Below are positions 1 through 11,349 of a DNA stretch of 64,000 bases, piece after piece. The notes beneath the pieces were generated by a model, which was not told the DNA's origin, made no database searches, and saw nothing but the letters and a program-made list of their open reading frames with translations. Each line of letters starts with the position of its first letter. The first letter of the stretch is position 1. The translations under genes and the position numbers were made by a program. Source of the stretch: Okapia johnstoni (Eukaryota > Chordata > Mammalia > Artiodactyla > Giraffidae); the NCBI GenBank assembly GCA_024291935.2, contig JAGTYA010000024.1, positions 1,488,001-1,552,000 of the forward strand, in the 5' to 3' direction.

Positions 1-560
1 ATGTGCTGGGAACGCGCAGGCGCCGACCCGGGTTCGAGAGAGAGGCTCCTACCAATCCCGGGAAAGGTCGCCGCACCAGAGCCCCCCTCCATGCCTCGCG
101 GCGCGCAAGGCCGGCGAAAAGACAGATACACCCAGGGAGGCTGCGAGTCCTCCGGGGAGCGGGGTCGAGGGGGACGCACCTCAACTGGCCGTGCGATCCC
201 TACCGCTCTGGAGCGACCCTGCGGGAGCGCCCTCCCCGCCGCGCCCACATCCCGCGCACGTACCATGCCGCCTGCGCCCCGCGAGATCCCAGGAGCTGGG
301 AGCCCACGCGCCGAGCGCAGGCCGGGCGTTCTCGCACCGATCGACGTACGGACGCGAAGCCAAAGCGGGCCGACTGGCCGACTGGAGACGGCCAGCCTGC
401 TAGCAGCCCGCCGGTCGCCCCGCCCGTCGGGGGCCAGGGGCGCTCCGGCCGGGACCGCCAACAGGGGGCAGTGGCGTCCCCTCAACCCAGCTCAGCCCCC
501 CTCAGCGGCTGAACTCGGACACACTTATCTGGGGGGCCCCCGGACCCCCCAAACTGTAGC
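1..560. promoter_or_regulatory. CpG island at the left edge
   Basis: Very GC-rich sequence with dense CpG, ending sharply near 560 and continuing beyond the window on the left. It contains an NRF1-like GCGCAGGCGC near 14-23 and a CTCF-like motif at 458-471. On the minus strand an ATG is followed directly by GTACGT (266 to 258), which could be a splice donor. Long ORFs here exist only because GC-rich DNA lacks stop codons. Probably a promoter; its gene is not identifiable. Confidence 0.7.
458..471 (+). promoter_or_regulatory. CTCF-like motif
   Basis: CCAACAGGGGGCAG matches the core CTCF consensus CCASYAGRKGGCRS at all but one position (A for S at position 4). It lies inside the left-edge CpG island. 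Confidence 0.5.
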
Positions 561-609
561 GATTGTGTTTCCAAGTGTTTGATGGAGGGCGCTTCCAGGA
601 ACACCGGAA

Positions 610-690
610 CACTCACAGCAACCCATTTTACAGATGAGCAAACCGAGCCTCAGAGAGATGCCGCTGAAGTGATCCAGGTCTCACACCTCT
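610..690 (+). repeat. MIR SINE fragment
   Basis: The stretch CATTTTACAGATGAG followed by CTCAGAGAGATG is the conserved MIR core in the sense orientation; only part of the element survives. Confidence 0.65.
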
Positions 691-1494
691 GTCCCCGTGT
701 TCCAGCATGCTGACTCTTCTCATAACCCTTCTTACGGTGTCCCTCCAGATCCCACCTCCTCCAGCCCTGCCTTTCAAACTTACCCCCAAGGACATCCCAC
801 CAGCCCCTCCAAATCAACAAGCCCCAAAGGGTTTCATCCTGGCTCCTAGGCTTCACATGGGATTCCTCCCCTTCTGTCTATCTCAGTCCCTGGACAGCAG
901 TCTCCACCCCCTCCCCCTTGACCCTCTCTGCCTTCGGGTCCTCCAGCCCCTAAGTCCAGGTCCTGGCTGTGCCCCCTCCCCCAGGACTGCTGTAGGAACC
1001 TCCACTGTCCCTCTAGTGTGGCCTCCCACAGCCCAGCCATCTTCCTGAATCCCCCACAATGGCATTCCACTCCTTGAAAACCTTCTGTAGGGACCAACAC
1101 TCCCTTCTTATTAAGAACACTGAAGTCTAGCCTGGTGTTGGACCTCCCCACCCACACTTGCCTTCCTGGTCCCCCTACCCCAGTGCACCAGCCCACACCC
1201 CCATCACTATATTCTCCCACCCCAGATACCCCAACTAGCTCTCAGCCATTCAGATGTTTCGCCTGCTCCTCTCACCCTACCACGGGGTGTCCACAGGAGA
1301 GAGAGAACTGTAGAGTGGGAAGAGCCGTGGATCCTGGGGTCTCCTCCTGTTCCTTCAAACTATGCACTTGTAAACCCAGCAGGGAGCACCTTCTGGGCTC
1401 AGACCCTCTCCTCCAGCCAGCTCCTTAGCTGAAGGAACTTGCTCGGAAGTTTAGCAACATGGATCTCACAGGCGGAAATGCTGGCTCCTGGGCC
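691..1494. other. Intergenic, pyrimidine-rich single-copy sequence
   Basis: C/T-rich sequence with only short ORFs lacking recognisable protein features. I see no repeat consensus I can name and no gene. Confidence 0.4.
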
Positions 1495-1600
1495 TCTTCC
1501 CAGGATCTGATTTCCTTAGTCTGGGCGAGACCCAGAAATCCTCAGATTTGACCCAGAGGAACCCCGGCCCCAGAACCACACTGTGAGAAGCACCGGGAAG
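1495..1600 (-). mobile_element. MER5A-like hAT DNA transposon fragment
   Basis: Diverged match to the reverse complement of MER5A, clearest at the right end (GAACCACACTGTGAGAAGCACC, in two parts around 1575-1596). Confidence 0.5.
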
Positions 1601-1604
1601 GGTT

Positions 1605-2319
1605 AAGCACAAAGCTCCAGGCCCCAGGAAGGCTGTGAGCTGTGTGAGGGGAAGAGACACAGACCCTCTGTACCATCCTTGCCACAATTGTGTACTCGCT
1701 GTGAGACATGACAGTGAAGATTTCGCACGGGGCTGGCACACGGCCAGCACTGAAGAATGTTGGTGGGATTTGAGTGGGATTATCTCTACTTAATGACAAC
1801 CGGAGGCAAGATGTTCTACCCTTAGACTCTCTCTGCCCCCACCTCCTCCGCATGAGTCACCATCTGTCCTTGGATACTGGGAGTTAGACCCTGTCCCCTG
1901 GGCTTTCTTCCCAGGAACTCCACACGTAAACACAGCTCCAGGCTCAGGGAGGTTGCGGGCAGCAATGAGACACAGGGTTCCCGTGTCCCCCAGAGAAAGG
2001 ATTCTGGAGTATTCCTGACAGTTAGCTACTCAGGCTCAGATGTGTGAGCCAGGCTGGTGCCTTCAAAATCGGGGCTGCGGTCACATCAGATGAGCAGTGA
2101 GGGGCAGAGGGCATCGCTGGGAACAGGCCACCATGGGGTCACAGACAGCACTTAGTGTGTGATGCGCTTTGTTGACCCCTACCCCCCCTACTGGAACACA
2201 CTCGCACACACAACTACCACCACTTCACTCAGACTCTGAGCAGCCTGAAACCCACTGTGGACCCTCTGGAGGTGCTCAGAGCCCAGAAGAGGATGGGGAA
2301 GGACCTTATCTCTGCCTTG
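1605..2319. other. Intergenic sequence, nothing recognised
   Basis: No ORF with protein-like character and no clear repeat consensus. The sequence is probably unique or contains repeats too diverged to name by eye. Confidence 0.4.
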
Positions 2320-2547
2320 CGTGCGTGCACGCTAAGTCATTCGGTCATGTCTGACTCTGTGCAACCCCATGGACTATATAGCCTGCCAGACTCCTCTGTC
2401 CATGGGATTCTTCAGGCAAGAATACTGGAGTGGGTTGCCACACCCTCCTCCAGGGGATCTTTCCGATCCGGGAATCGAACATGCATCTCTTACATCTACC
2501 TGCATTGGCAGGTGGATTCTTTACCACTGGTGCCACCTGGGAAGCCC
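2320..2547 (-). mobile_element. Bov-tA SINE
   Basis: Full-length antisense copy. It runs from the GCGTGCGTGCACGCTAAGTC end through the Bov-A body to the tRNA-derived head ending CACCTGGGAAGCCC. Ruminant-specific. Confidence 0.9.
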
Positions 2548-2614
2548 TATTTCTGCCTTAGAGAGGCTCTCACCCATTAGGAATTCCTACAGCTGGCTGC
2601 GTCGTTCATAGCAT

Positions 2615-2774
2615 TGTTGTTGTTGTTCAGTCGCTGAGTCATGTTCGTCTCTTTGCGACCCATGGACTGCAGCACGTCAGGCTCCTCTGTCCTCCACTAT
2701 CTCCTGGAGTGTGCTCAAATTCATGTCCATTGAGTCAGTGACGCTACCTAACCATCTCCTCCTCTGCCGCCCCA
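2615..2774 (-). mobile_element. BovB LINE 3' fragment
   Basis: The 3' end of BovB in antisense, recognisable by TGTTGTTCAGTCGCTGAGTC and CATGTCCATTGAGTCAGTGA. It is severely 5'-truncated. Confidence 0.85.
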
Positions 2775-3783
2775 CCATTCACAGCGTTACCAGCCATCAA
2801 AGACCACGTGAGGCTAAAAGGATGCCCTCCAAAAGGAGAGGCCCAGTGGCCATCATGGCTGCAGCATTGTCCAGAGGGCCCTGGGTGTCCCAGCCTCTGG
2901 GCCAGAGCTCGAGACCTCCACGGCAGCATGTCCCACCAGAACCCCCCGACATCCACTGCCTCCCACCCCGTCCTGAGGTGGCTTCCCCGGGGCCTTGTTT
3001 GTCTGGGACTCCCGCAGGGCTGAGGCCTGGACTGTATGGATACCAGGTTTTCTGGGTGTGTATCTCAGTCTCAGGAGCTTGGATGGTAGACATCTAGCAA
3101 GGCTTGGGTGCTAAGGGCCCAACTCCACACGACAGCAATTCTGCCAGAGGAGTGCCGCTAGGACCTCCAGGAGCTGGTGGGCCTGCCTCCCAGGTTCTGA
3201 CCCACCGCGCGGCTCACTGGGCCTGAGGCCCGTGACAAGTCCTGTAGCCTTCCTCACCCTGGGGACTCCTGGAAGGCCCAGAAACCCCCACCTCCACCCT
3301 GCTTTACTGCCCCCCGGGGATGAGACAAGGAGGGTGAGGTGAGCCTGGGGACCCTGAGGCACTGGACCAGACAGAGGGGCTGTTCTGAAGCCCAGGCGGT
3401 GAGGACAGCCCAGGAGCCACTGGTAATCAGGCTCAGTAGACACGGAGAGCTGGGAAGGGCAAATGTCGCAGCAGGACAGTCCAAGCTCAGCTGGGTGCCT
3501 CCTCAGGTTAGAGCCTTTTCCACCTGATTTGCTCAGCTAGGCCTGAGTAGGCCATGGCCGGGAGAAAGGAAAGGTCTGGGCCCCATGATGGAGTCTGGGA
3601 TGTGTCTCAGGAAGCCATGTGGCTTGAGTGGTCACAGACACTCCGCACACCACCAGGCCTGACTCCTCTCACAGAAACTGGTTAACTCTCATGAAACGAG
3701 AGGGTAAAAGAAGGCAGGGGAGGGTGGGGCCTGGATGAGAACCCCCCACCCAGCGCCCCCCGTCCACCTGGACTCTCTGCCAG
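2775..3783. other. Intergenic sequence without recognised features
   Basis: GC-moderate sequence with several overlapping short ORFs on both strands, none protein-like. No repeat I can name. Confidence 0.4.
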
Positions 3784-3992
3784 AGTTGTTTAGTCGCTCA
3801 GTCATGTCCGACTCTTTTGTGACCCCGTGGACCATAGCCCACCAGGCTCCTCTGGCCATGGGATGCTTCAGGCAAGAATACTGGAGTGGGTTGCCCTGCC
3901 CTTCTCCAAAGGGTCTTCCCTACCCAGGAATTGAACCCAGGTCTCCCACACTGCAGGCAGATTCTTTACCCTCTGAGCCACCAGGGAAGCCC
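3784..3992 (-). mobile_element. Bov-tA SINE
   Basis: Antisense copy from AGTTGTTTAGTCGCTCAGTC to GCCACCAGGGAAGCCC, containing the whole Bov-A body and the tRNA head. Confidence 0.9.
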
Positions 3993-4740
3993 ATTAAGCT
4001 CAATAACATGAATTAAAACACTTAGGACTGATCTACTCAAGAAATGGTGTTCATAACTCTGCTCAGAATTCTCTGGGAGATACTGGGAAACTGCCAGGGG
4101 TCAGGGCTGGGGGTGCATCACTCTGCCGGTTGGGAGAGACAGGTCCCCAGACAACTGTGGCTGGAGAACTGGCCCCAGCGGGAGGGAAGGAGAAGACAAA
4201 ATTGGGGGGAGCGTGACCACAGCTCAAGCAGGCTGGGCCCTGCAGCTGGACCTCGGAGACCTCCGCCTCTCCTGCCCATGGAGAGGCCCGCTTGAGGCCG
4301 TCTGGCCTTTGCCACCCAAGGGCCAGGCAGCTGGTTTCTGAGCTACCCCAGTCTGTCAGGTCCCCGAGGAACTGAAACCCAGAGGGTCACCCACCTCCTC
4401 CCCCAGCACCTGACCAGTGCCCTAGGCTTCAACCTCCACTGATGGCCACGGTCACACAGCGAGAGGACCAGAAAGAAGCCTGGGCCTCTCTCATCCTGAG
4501 CCTGTGTGTCCCTCATGCCTCTTCAGGGTGTGTGTGTGTATGTGCATGCCACACACCTTCCTAGCTAACACACCACGTTCAGAGGTAGTACAGAGACCAC
4601 TCCTGAGATTGTCCCTTTTAGGAATGCCCACAGTTAGTTCAGGGCCAAAGCCCCGCCAGTGAATGAAGTCAAACTTGGGAATTCATTAGTTCACCATGGT
4701 TTACTGTGTCTACGTTAGAGTCTTTGCTTTTCCTTTTAGT
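3993..4740. other. Intergenic sequence
   Basis: No gene seen. A short TG-rich run lies near 4530-4545. The rest is unassigned. Confidence 0.4.
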
Positions 4741-5024
4741 TTCTATTTATTTATGTATGGCTGTGCTGGGTCTGCGTTGCTGTGCAGGGTTTCTCTAGTT
4801 GTGGCAGGTGGAGGCTCCTCTCTGTTGTGAAGCACAGGCTTCTCATTGCAGTGGCTTCTCTTGTTGCAGAGTAAGGGCCCTCTTACTCAAAACTTCAGTG
4901 CTCAAACTTCAGTAGCTGCAACTCTCAGGCTCTGCAGAATGTGGGAACTTTTTGGACCAGGGATCGAACCCTTGTCCCCTCCATTGGCAGGTGGAGTCTT
5001 AACCGCTGGACCACCAGGGAAGTC
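4741..5024 (-). mobile_element. CHR-type tRNA-derived SINE
   Basis: Antisense copy beginning with an A/T-rich tail (TTTATTTATGTATGGCTGTG) and ending in the head GGACCACCAGGGAAGTC. Typical cetartiodactyl tRNA-Glu SINE. Confidence 0.85.
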
Positions 5025-5183
5025 TCTCCCTTTTAGCTTTTAATATTGGCACAATTTCACACTTACAGACAAGTTGAAAGAATAGAATCAAGAATTCCTA
5101 TACACCCTCCACACTGATTCACCAAATGATAAAATTTTACATTTCTTGAATCCTTTTCTGTGTGTGTGTTTATGTGTGTCTGT

Positions 5184-5389
5184 GTGCTTAGTCGCTCAGT
5201 CCTGTCTGACTCTTTGCAACCCCGTGGACTGTAGCCCGTCAGGCTCCTCTGTCCATGGGGATTCTCCAGACAAGAATACTGGAATGGGTTGCCATGCCCT
5301 CCTCCAGGATATCTTCCCAACCCAGGGACTGACCCAGGTCTCCAGCATTGCAGGTGGATTCTTTACCATCTGAGCCACCAGGGAAGCCC
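5184..5389 (-). mobile_element. Bov-tA SINE
   Basis: Antisense copy ending GAGCCACCAGGGAAGCCC, flanked on both sides by short TG repeats. Confidence 0.9.
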
Positions 5390-5461
5390 TGTGTGTGTGT
5401 ATGTGTATGTGCAATTTTTCTGGACTGTATGAGAGTCAGTCGCAAACCTTTACCGCTTAAT

Positions 5462-5515
5462 ACTTCAGTTCTGGTTCAGTTTCAACATACTTCAGTTCTG
5501 GTTCAGTTTCAACAT
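5462..5515 (+). repeat. Exact 27-bp tandem duplication
   Basis: Bases 5462-5488 are repeated without a mismatch at 5489-5515 (unit starts ACTTCAGTTCTGG and ends TTTCAACAT). Confidence 0.9.
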
Positions 5516-5888
5516 GTTCCATGAATATCAGTTCCATGGGACTATCTTCCCAGAGGCAGTGGCGTATCAAGGGGTGAGGGTAGAGGGAACAGTCAGCCTG
5601 GCAGGAGTAATATCTTGCCACTCAGCATTGTGATTATAGAAAGCAGACCACTTCTAGCTGGTCTGATAACCGCTTTACCTTTCTTCCCAATTATTGCCAT
5701 TCCCAAGGCAGACTGCTTCCACAGCCAATAGATACAAAAGCAGTAAATAGTCAAGTGCCAACAACAACAAAAAATAGGCTCAGGACGACAAAGGAAATAG
5801 CATGAAGTGTGGGTACAACTGTCGCAAAGTTAAAGATGGCCGGGAGTCTGAGCACTTCAAGGCAGGATGCTGGAAGATTCTATGGCTG
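5516..5888. other. Intergenic sequence
   Basis: No recognisable gene or repeat between the tandem duplication and the poly(T) at 5889. Confidence 0.4.
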
Positions 5889-6420
5889 AAATTCTTTTTT
5901 TTTTTTTTTTTAATGAAACAAAGCTTTAATTTTTATTTTACATATTTATACATAAAATTTTTAAGGAACCCTCTGAATCCAACAAAATGTTAATAGCACA
6001 TCTAAAACTGAACTTCAGGTAGTCAACATTCACAAAATGTTGAAAACTGATTAAAATATACATATAACGGAGAGCTACAGCTTCACTATGAGGCAGGCAT
6101 GCATTTATTTGACTTGGATAGCATCATCATTTACAGTTCTTCTTTAAAACTACAGTGAAGAATGACAGCAGTCAACAGCAAACTACTGCTCCAAGACAAA
6201 ATCTCTAAACCAATAAAAATAAAGTTAGAACCCCTCTCTTGGATTAACCATGACTCGTGGTGGTGTAAGTACTGTACATTTTTTGGTAAAAATATAAATT
6301 CTTGTAGCAAGTGATGTGGGCTCCTGTGCCAGGTGAAGATCTTGGTTTGCAAATATCAAAACTGGCTCTGGCTAATTTAAGCCGGATTTCCTGAAGACCA
6401 GGTAGCTGAAAACCCCTTGC
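5889..6420 (-). pseudogene. Candidate processed retrocopy of an mRNA 3' end
   Basis: The segment starts with about 20 T. Read on the minus strand it looks like a 3' UTR: A/T-rich sequence, then AATAAA about 25 bases before the poly(A). Minus-strand reading frames are short. I cannot name the parent gene, and I could not find a convincing target-site duplication, so the right boundary is a guess. Confidence 0.4.
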
Positions 6421-6682
6421 AGCTGAAAAGGCTGGTGGTGTTGCAACATGAGCCCCAGGCCCAGACCCCGTCCCTACTTCTTTGAGGCACTTGATGGATC
6501 CCTGCCCAGGGTGACACGCCAGGTGCTGTGAAGTTGGATCCTAACCCAGCACTCTCACTGTTTGGGAAGAGGAGACTTCAGGCCCTCTGCAGTGGAGGAA
6601 GGAGGATTCCCCACGCAATGGGGCAGCCACAGTTCCTGGCCGACAGCACAGGTACCAAGCAGCCAAACAAAGTACACAAATA

Positions 6683-6804
6683 AGGAAATGGCAACCCACT
6701 CCAGTATTCCTGCCAGGATAATCCCATGGGCAGAGGAGCCTGGCAGGCTACAGTCCATGAGGTCTCAAAGAGTCGAAGGCGGCTTAGCAACTGAACAACA
6801 ACAA
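6683..6804 (+). mobile_element. Bov-A / Bov-tA 3' fragment
   Basis: Sense copy lacking the tRNA head, from GGAAATGGCAACCCACTCCA to CAACTGAACAACAACAA. Confidence 0.85.
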
Positions 6805-6817
6805 ATCTGCCAGCCAG

Positions 6818-7024
6818 GGCTTCCCAGGGAGCTCAAGGATCCGCCTGCCAATGCAGGAGACTCAGGAGACTTGGGTTAAATCCCTGGGTGGGGAAGATCC
6901 CCTGGAGAAGGAAATGGCAACCCACTCCAGTATTCTTGCCTGGAGAATCTCGTGGACAGAGGAGCCTGGTGGGCTACAGTCTGTGGGGTTGCAAAAAGTT
7001 GGACACAACTGAGCAACTAACACT
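6818..7024 (+). mobile_element. Bov-tA SINE
   Basis: Sense copy starting GGGCTTCCCAGGGAGC and running through the Bov-A body to GAGCAACTAACACT. It lies only 13 bases after the preceding fragment. Confidence 0.9.
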
Positions 7025-7436
7025 CCTCCTCCTCCTACTATCTGCCAGCCAGGGGTTCGAGGGCTCTTCAAATGCACCAGCATGACAGAAAGGGGCTGGC
7101 AGCCCAGCAGAGCCTGGTGCTGGATGTGAGTGGCTTGTCCCAGCTCACAAGTGTCGACGAAACCTTTTTGGAAAACGATACCCAAGAGAACATGTGTCTG
7201 CCAAGAAGATAAGAAATTCCAGTTATTCAAATAGAAAGGCCCAGGTCACAATCCTATTTGAAGGAAGCACTCTGGGAACTGAAAGTTTAACCCTTTTTAT
7301 TAGTCCATTTGGACTAAAAAATAGCAGACTTACAAACAGCCTGCCCTCAAGAAGAGAATGTCAGTTCTCCTCCCAGCTGCCTTGAGGCGGAGATTATAAC
7401 AAATTGACTTTTAACATGTGGAAGCAGGGAGCCCAC

Positions 7437-7520
7437 AATGTTAAGTAACTTGCCCAAGGTCCCCCAGCTAAGCGCCGGAGCTGGGATTTGACTCTAAGTT
7501 TATCTGAGTAAAAACTTTCC
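7437..7520 (+). repeat. MIR SINE 3' part
   Basis: GTTAAGTAACTTGCCCAAGG followed by CAGCTAAG and GGGATTTGA is the MIR sense strand. Confidence 0.7.
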
Positions 7521-7595
7521 CTTTTATTCTACAATTCTGAGCCTGGCTCTCCTGTTTTCAAAGCGGGTCAAATTTCAAGAGTCTAGGCTTAAAAA

Positions 7596-7728
7596 CGGAG
7601 AAGGCAATGGCACCCCACTCCAGTACTCTTGCCTGGAGAATCCCAGGGACGGGGGAGCCTGGTGGGCTGCTGTCTATGGGGTCACACAGAGTCAGACACG
7701 ACTGAAGCGACTTAGCAGCAGCAGCATC
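7596..7728 (+). mobile_element. BOV-A2 monomer with target-site duplication
   Basis: One half of the BOV-A2 dimer ending in an AGC-repeat tail. The 11-bp duplication AGGCTTAAAAA occurs at 7585-7595 and 7729-7739. Confidence 0.9.
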
Positions 7729-7814
7729 AGGCTTAAAAAAATAGCTCATATGTATATTTACCTGCTCAGAGACTAGATGTGTATAAACATGGCTGACGTA
7801 GCTCCCCTCCTTTT

Positions 7815-7931
7815 TAAAAAAAAAATTTATTTATTTATTATTTATTTGGCCCTGTCAGGCCTTAGTTGCAGCACACTGGCTTCTCTGGTTGTGGCATTAG
7901 TTGCCCCTCGGCATGTGGAATCTTCCAGGTG
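7815..7931 (-). mobile_element. CHR-type SINE fragment
   Basis: Antisense A/T-rich tail and body (GCCTTAGTTGCAGCACACTG), cut off at 7931 where a Bov-tA begins. Confidence 0.7.
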
Positions 7932-8147
7932 CGCCTGCTAAGTCACTTCAGTCATCTCCAACTCTTTGCAACCCCATGGACTGGGGCCCACCAGGCTCCT
8001 CTGTCCATGGGATTCTCCAGGCAAGGATACTGGAGTGGGTAGCCATGCCCTCCTCCAGGGGATTTTCCCAAGCCAGGGATCAAACCCGCATCTCTTAACG
8101 TCTCCCGCATTGGCAGGCGGGTTCTTTACCACTAGCACCACCCACAC
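7932..8147 (-). mobile_element. Bov-tA SINE
   Basis: Antisense copy from GCGCCTGCTAAGTCACTTCA to CACTAGCACCACCCAC, directly abutting the truncated CHR-type SINE. Confidence 0.88.
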
Positions 8148-8539
8148 AAAGTCCTGGTTCCCCTTCTGAGGCCCATTTGCCTTTCCCTAACTGGGCTAAG
8201 AGTTTTCTCCAAAAGCTACCTGGGTACATCAGGGTTCTTTAAGGCTCTGAACTCCTTGGGGCGCCAACTGCTATGGGCTAGCCTGGCACCATCTAGCCCA
8301 GGGACAGTTGTTCCATGGGGACAAGCCAGACCACTGAGTGTCTTTCTCCAGAGTGTTGGTACCCAGTTCACTCTGGAACTTTTGGTAAAAATTCAAACGT
8401 TCCCTAGTTAGGGCTTGGTGCCTTCCAAGGGGTTATAACGTGTGGTCCCAGCTCAGAGAGGCTGTTAGATGCATTTCCAGGGACACAAGTTGTTTTATCT
8501 TCATCCTTTGGCTGGTGGAGATATGATGCTTAGGCTCTC

Positions 8540-8650
8540 TATGCCTCAGTTTCTTCATCTGTAAAATGGGAATGACAACAGGCCTGCTTCGTAAGGTTAT
8601 TATGGAGATAAATGAAATAAAGGATGCAGAGTTTCCGGGAAGGCACTCAG
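8540..8650 (-). repeat. MIR SINE
   Basis: TGCCTCAGTTTCTTCATCTG, then AAAATGGGAATGA and GATAAATGAAAT, is the MIR antisense strand. Confidence 0.75.
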
Positions 8651-9199
8651 CCAGCTTTTGATAACTGTTTTTCAAATAAATCAGGGTAGGTGCATGCTTC
8701 AGAAACTTGGTACATTTTTTGAAAAGAAAGGAAGTGATTTTTAATATTTTTCTTCCAAGGCACTGAGAGAAAATTAATAAAGAGGTTTCTCTCTTTGTTC
8801 CCGGGCAAGAGGGGCTCATGGAGCGTGAAAGGGAAGGACACAGAAGTTACAGACTGGAGGCAGGCCCCATCCGGAGTCACTGTCCTCCCTCAGGTGGTCT
8901 CCCTGGGATCCTGCCTTCCTGTGAAAGCTCTCAAGTTCCCAGAAATCTCTCAAGTGTGTGTGTGCAGGCGCGCTGTAAACAAGGACGGGAAGAGAGGGCT
9001 GCAACCAGCAGGGCTTTATTAGGGCATAGCCACTTCGGTCAGGCTGAACCCCTGCCGCAGGAAAGGTTTCCTACCTCACGGGGCCCCAAAGGACCCAGGA
9101 GGACCCCAAGCCCCCACGCTGCACCAGGCCCCCAGCAGAAAGGGGGCAGGGCCTCCTCTGTAATGAGGGAGGGTGGCTGCAGTGCAGCCAAGGAGAGGC
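8651..9199. other. Intergenic sequence
   Basis: Several overlapping ORFs of 60-137 codons occur here on both strands, but none resembles a known protein. No repeat named. Confidence 0.35.
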
Positions 9200-9330
9200 T
9201 GTGGACCAGCTTGGTGACCTTGGGTAAGTAAGTCGGTTCACTCTGCCAACCTCAGTCCCCTCATCTGTAGAATGGGGACATGTATGCCCCTGGGGAACGA
9301 AGCAGATGGGATCCATCCCAGGCACTGAGC
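9200..9330 (-). repeat. MIR SINE
   Basis: TTGGTGACCTTGGGTAAGTA followed by CCTCAGTCCCCTCATCTGTA is the MIR antisense strand. Confidence 0.75.
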
Positions 9331-9526
9331 AGTACTCAATTCTGAAGCTGACTGGTTATCTCCAGGGAGCAGATTAGGGTAATTGCTTGTTTTCCTATCA
9401 AAAGACTTTTTTTCAGCAGTCAACATTCATTCATCCTATAATAATAATATATATAGATGTATTTTTCATTTTACTTTATTTTTTTAAATATTTATTTATT
9501 TATTCGGCTACCGTTGGGTCTTATTT

Positions 9527-10060
9527 TTGTTGTTCAGTTGCTAAGGCGTGTCTGACTCTTTTTGACCCCGGTGGACTGCAGCACACCAGACTTCCCTATC
9601 CTTCATCATCTCCTGGAGTTTGCTCAAACTCTTGTCCATTGAGTCAGTGATGCCATCCAACCATCTCATCCTCTGTCGTCCCCTTCTCCTCTTGTCCTCA
9701 ACCTTTCCCAGCATCAGGGTCTTTTACAGTGAGTCAGTTCTTTGCAGCAGGTGGCCAAAGTATTGGAGCTTCAGCATCAGTCCTTCCAATGAATATTCAA
9801 GGTTGATTTCCTTTAAGATTGACTGGTTTGATCTCCTTGCAGTCCAAGGGACTCTCAAGAGTCTTCTCCAACACCACTTCAAAAGCATCAATTCTTCGGT
9901 CCTCAGCCTTCTTTATGGTCCAACTTTCACATCCATACATGACTACTGGAAAAACCATAGCTTTGACTAGATAGACCTTTGTCAGCAAAATAATGTCTCT
10001 GCTTTTTAATACACCGTCTAGGTTTGTCATAGCTTTTCTACCAAGGAGTAAGCATCTTAG
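9527..10060 (-). mobile_element. BovB LINE 3' fragment
   Basis: About 530 bases of antisense BovB 3' region (CATCCATACATGACTACTGG near 9930). Reading frames are broken by substitutions, so this is an older copy. Confidence 0.92.
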
Positions 10061-10734
10061 TTGTAGATTTTTTTTTTTTCCATTTTAAAAGGCAGTTCCT
10101 TTCTTAAACCTGATAGCTTGTCTCTGCTCAAGCCCTTTGTTCAAGCCATCATTAGGGTCATGGTTAGTCTGGTCAGAAACCTTCCAAGGACAGCTCAGGA
10201 AAACTTGGACATAGAAATGCCCTCCAGTTGGTCAGATACCCTGTGCTCCCAAGGCCCCCTCCATATCACCGCCATTTTGTCACCCCAACTGTCATGCCTT
10301 CTACTGTGTTGCCCCTGCTGCACACCCAAGTTTCCCAGGCCCTGTGTGAGAAGCCAGGAGCCACACACCCAGCCTGTTCTGCACTCCTCGCCTCCAGGTG
10401 CGGAGGCTTCTGCCCTCCTGATCCTGGTGCAGGGGCCAGGATGGAAGGGCACCCTCTGCCCAAAGCCCACCAGGGGCACACAGGGGCCTCTGACCAGGAG
10501 CCTGGACCAGATCGTGCCCCCGATGTGTTCCCCGAGCGGGCATAGGACCCATCACACCTGACAGCATGGTCCTCTGGGTGCTTACAGGCTTTAGTATTAT
10601 TTCTGTGAGGAGAGCACCATCGGCTCTCTCTCCCCCTGCTTCTCACTCCCCCTGCAAAGCCCTGATCCTGACGGACCACATTCCTCACTGAAAGACCTAA
10701 AAGGACAGTGCAGGCCGCTGCCCCAACTGCCTGT
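10061..10734. other. Intergenic sequence
   Basis: The minus strand has a 203-codon ORF at 10266-10877 and the plus strand a 147-codon one. Neither looks like a known family, and they overlap antisense. I regard both as chance. Confidence 0.35.
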
Positions 10735-10840
10735 GTGAGTCGCAGGGCCTCATTCCTCTCATCCATCAAGTGGCTGCTGCGAGGATTAAGTGAGATAATT
10801 CTTATATACTCCGGGGAACATGCAGCATTTTTTAACGACA
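10735..10840 (-). repeat. MIR SINE, diverged
   Basis: GCCTCATTCCTCTCATCCATC and GAGGATTAAGTGAGATAATT (in separate stretches) match antisense MIR. Confidence 0.5.
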
Positions 10841-11138
10841 GAATACATTCCAGAAAAATTTTGCGAGCATAGTACATCCTGAACCTTTTGAGAATAAGCT
10901 GCTGGCCTGAAGCTCAGTCTCCCTAAATACTTTCTTACCTATTTCCTGCCAATGGGGACCCTCTTCTGCATCACCACAACCTTGCCATCAACATCAGGAC
11001 TGGCACTGAGGCATTCCTGATGGCCAGCGCTCAAACGCTTTCAAGTTCTGCCAGTAGTCCCAGCCTGCAGCAGTTCCTCAATCATCCCTTGACTTCATAA
11101 CCTTGGCATTTTGAAGATTCTAGGTCAATTGGTTTATG

Positions 11139-11348
11139 GTCTTCCCAGGTGGTGCTAGTGGTAATGCCTGCAATGCAGGAGATGTAAGAGACTCAGGTTC
11201 AATCCCTGGGTCAGGAAGATCCCCTGGAGAAGGAGATCCCACTCCAGTATTCTTGCCTAGAGAGAATTCCGTGGACAGAGGAGCCTGGCAGGCTATAGTC
11301 CATGGGGTCACAAAGAGTCAGACATGACTGAAGTGACTTAGCATGCAG
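11139..11348 (+). mobile_element. Bov-tA SINE
   Basis: Sense copy starting GTCTTCCCAGGTGGTGCTAG and ending GACTTAGCATGCAGGCC. Confidence 0.9.
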
Positions 11349-11349
11349 G

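Noticed and set aside
1..560. NMUR1 promoter or exon at the left edge, expected from human gene order
   Set aside because: No seven-transmembrane receptor sequence is visible, and the distance is shorter than in human; not supportable.
2320..2547. tRNA-like sequence with A- and B-box resemblance
   Set aside because: It is the tRNA-derived head of a Bov-tA SINE, as are the other tRNA-like stretches in the window; none is a functional tRNA gene.
10266..10877. 203-codon minus-strand ORF
   Set aside because: Overlaps plus-strand ORFs of similar size; composition and lack of resemblance suggest chance.
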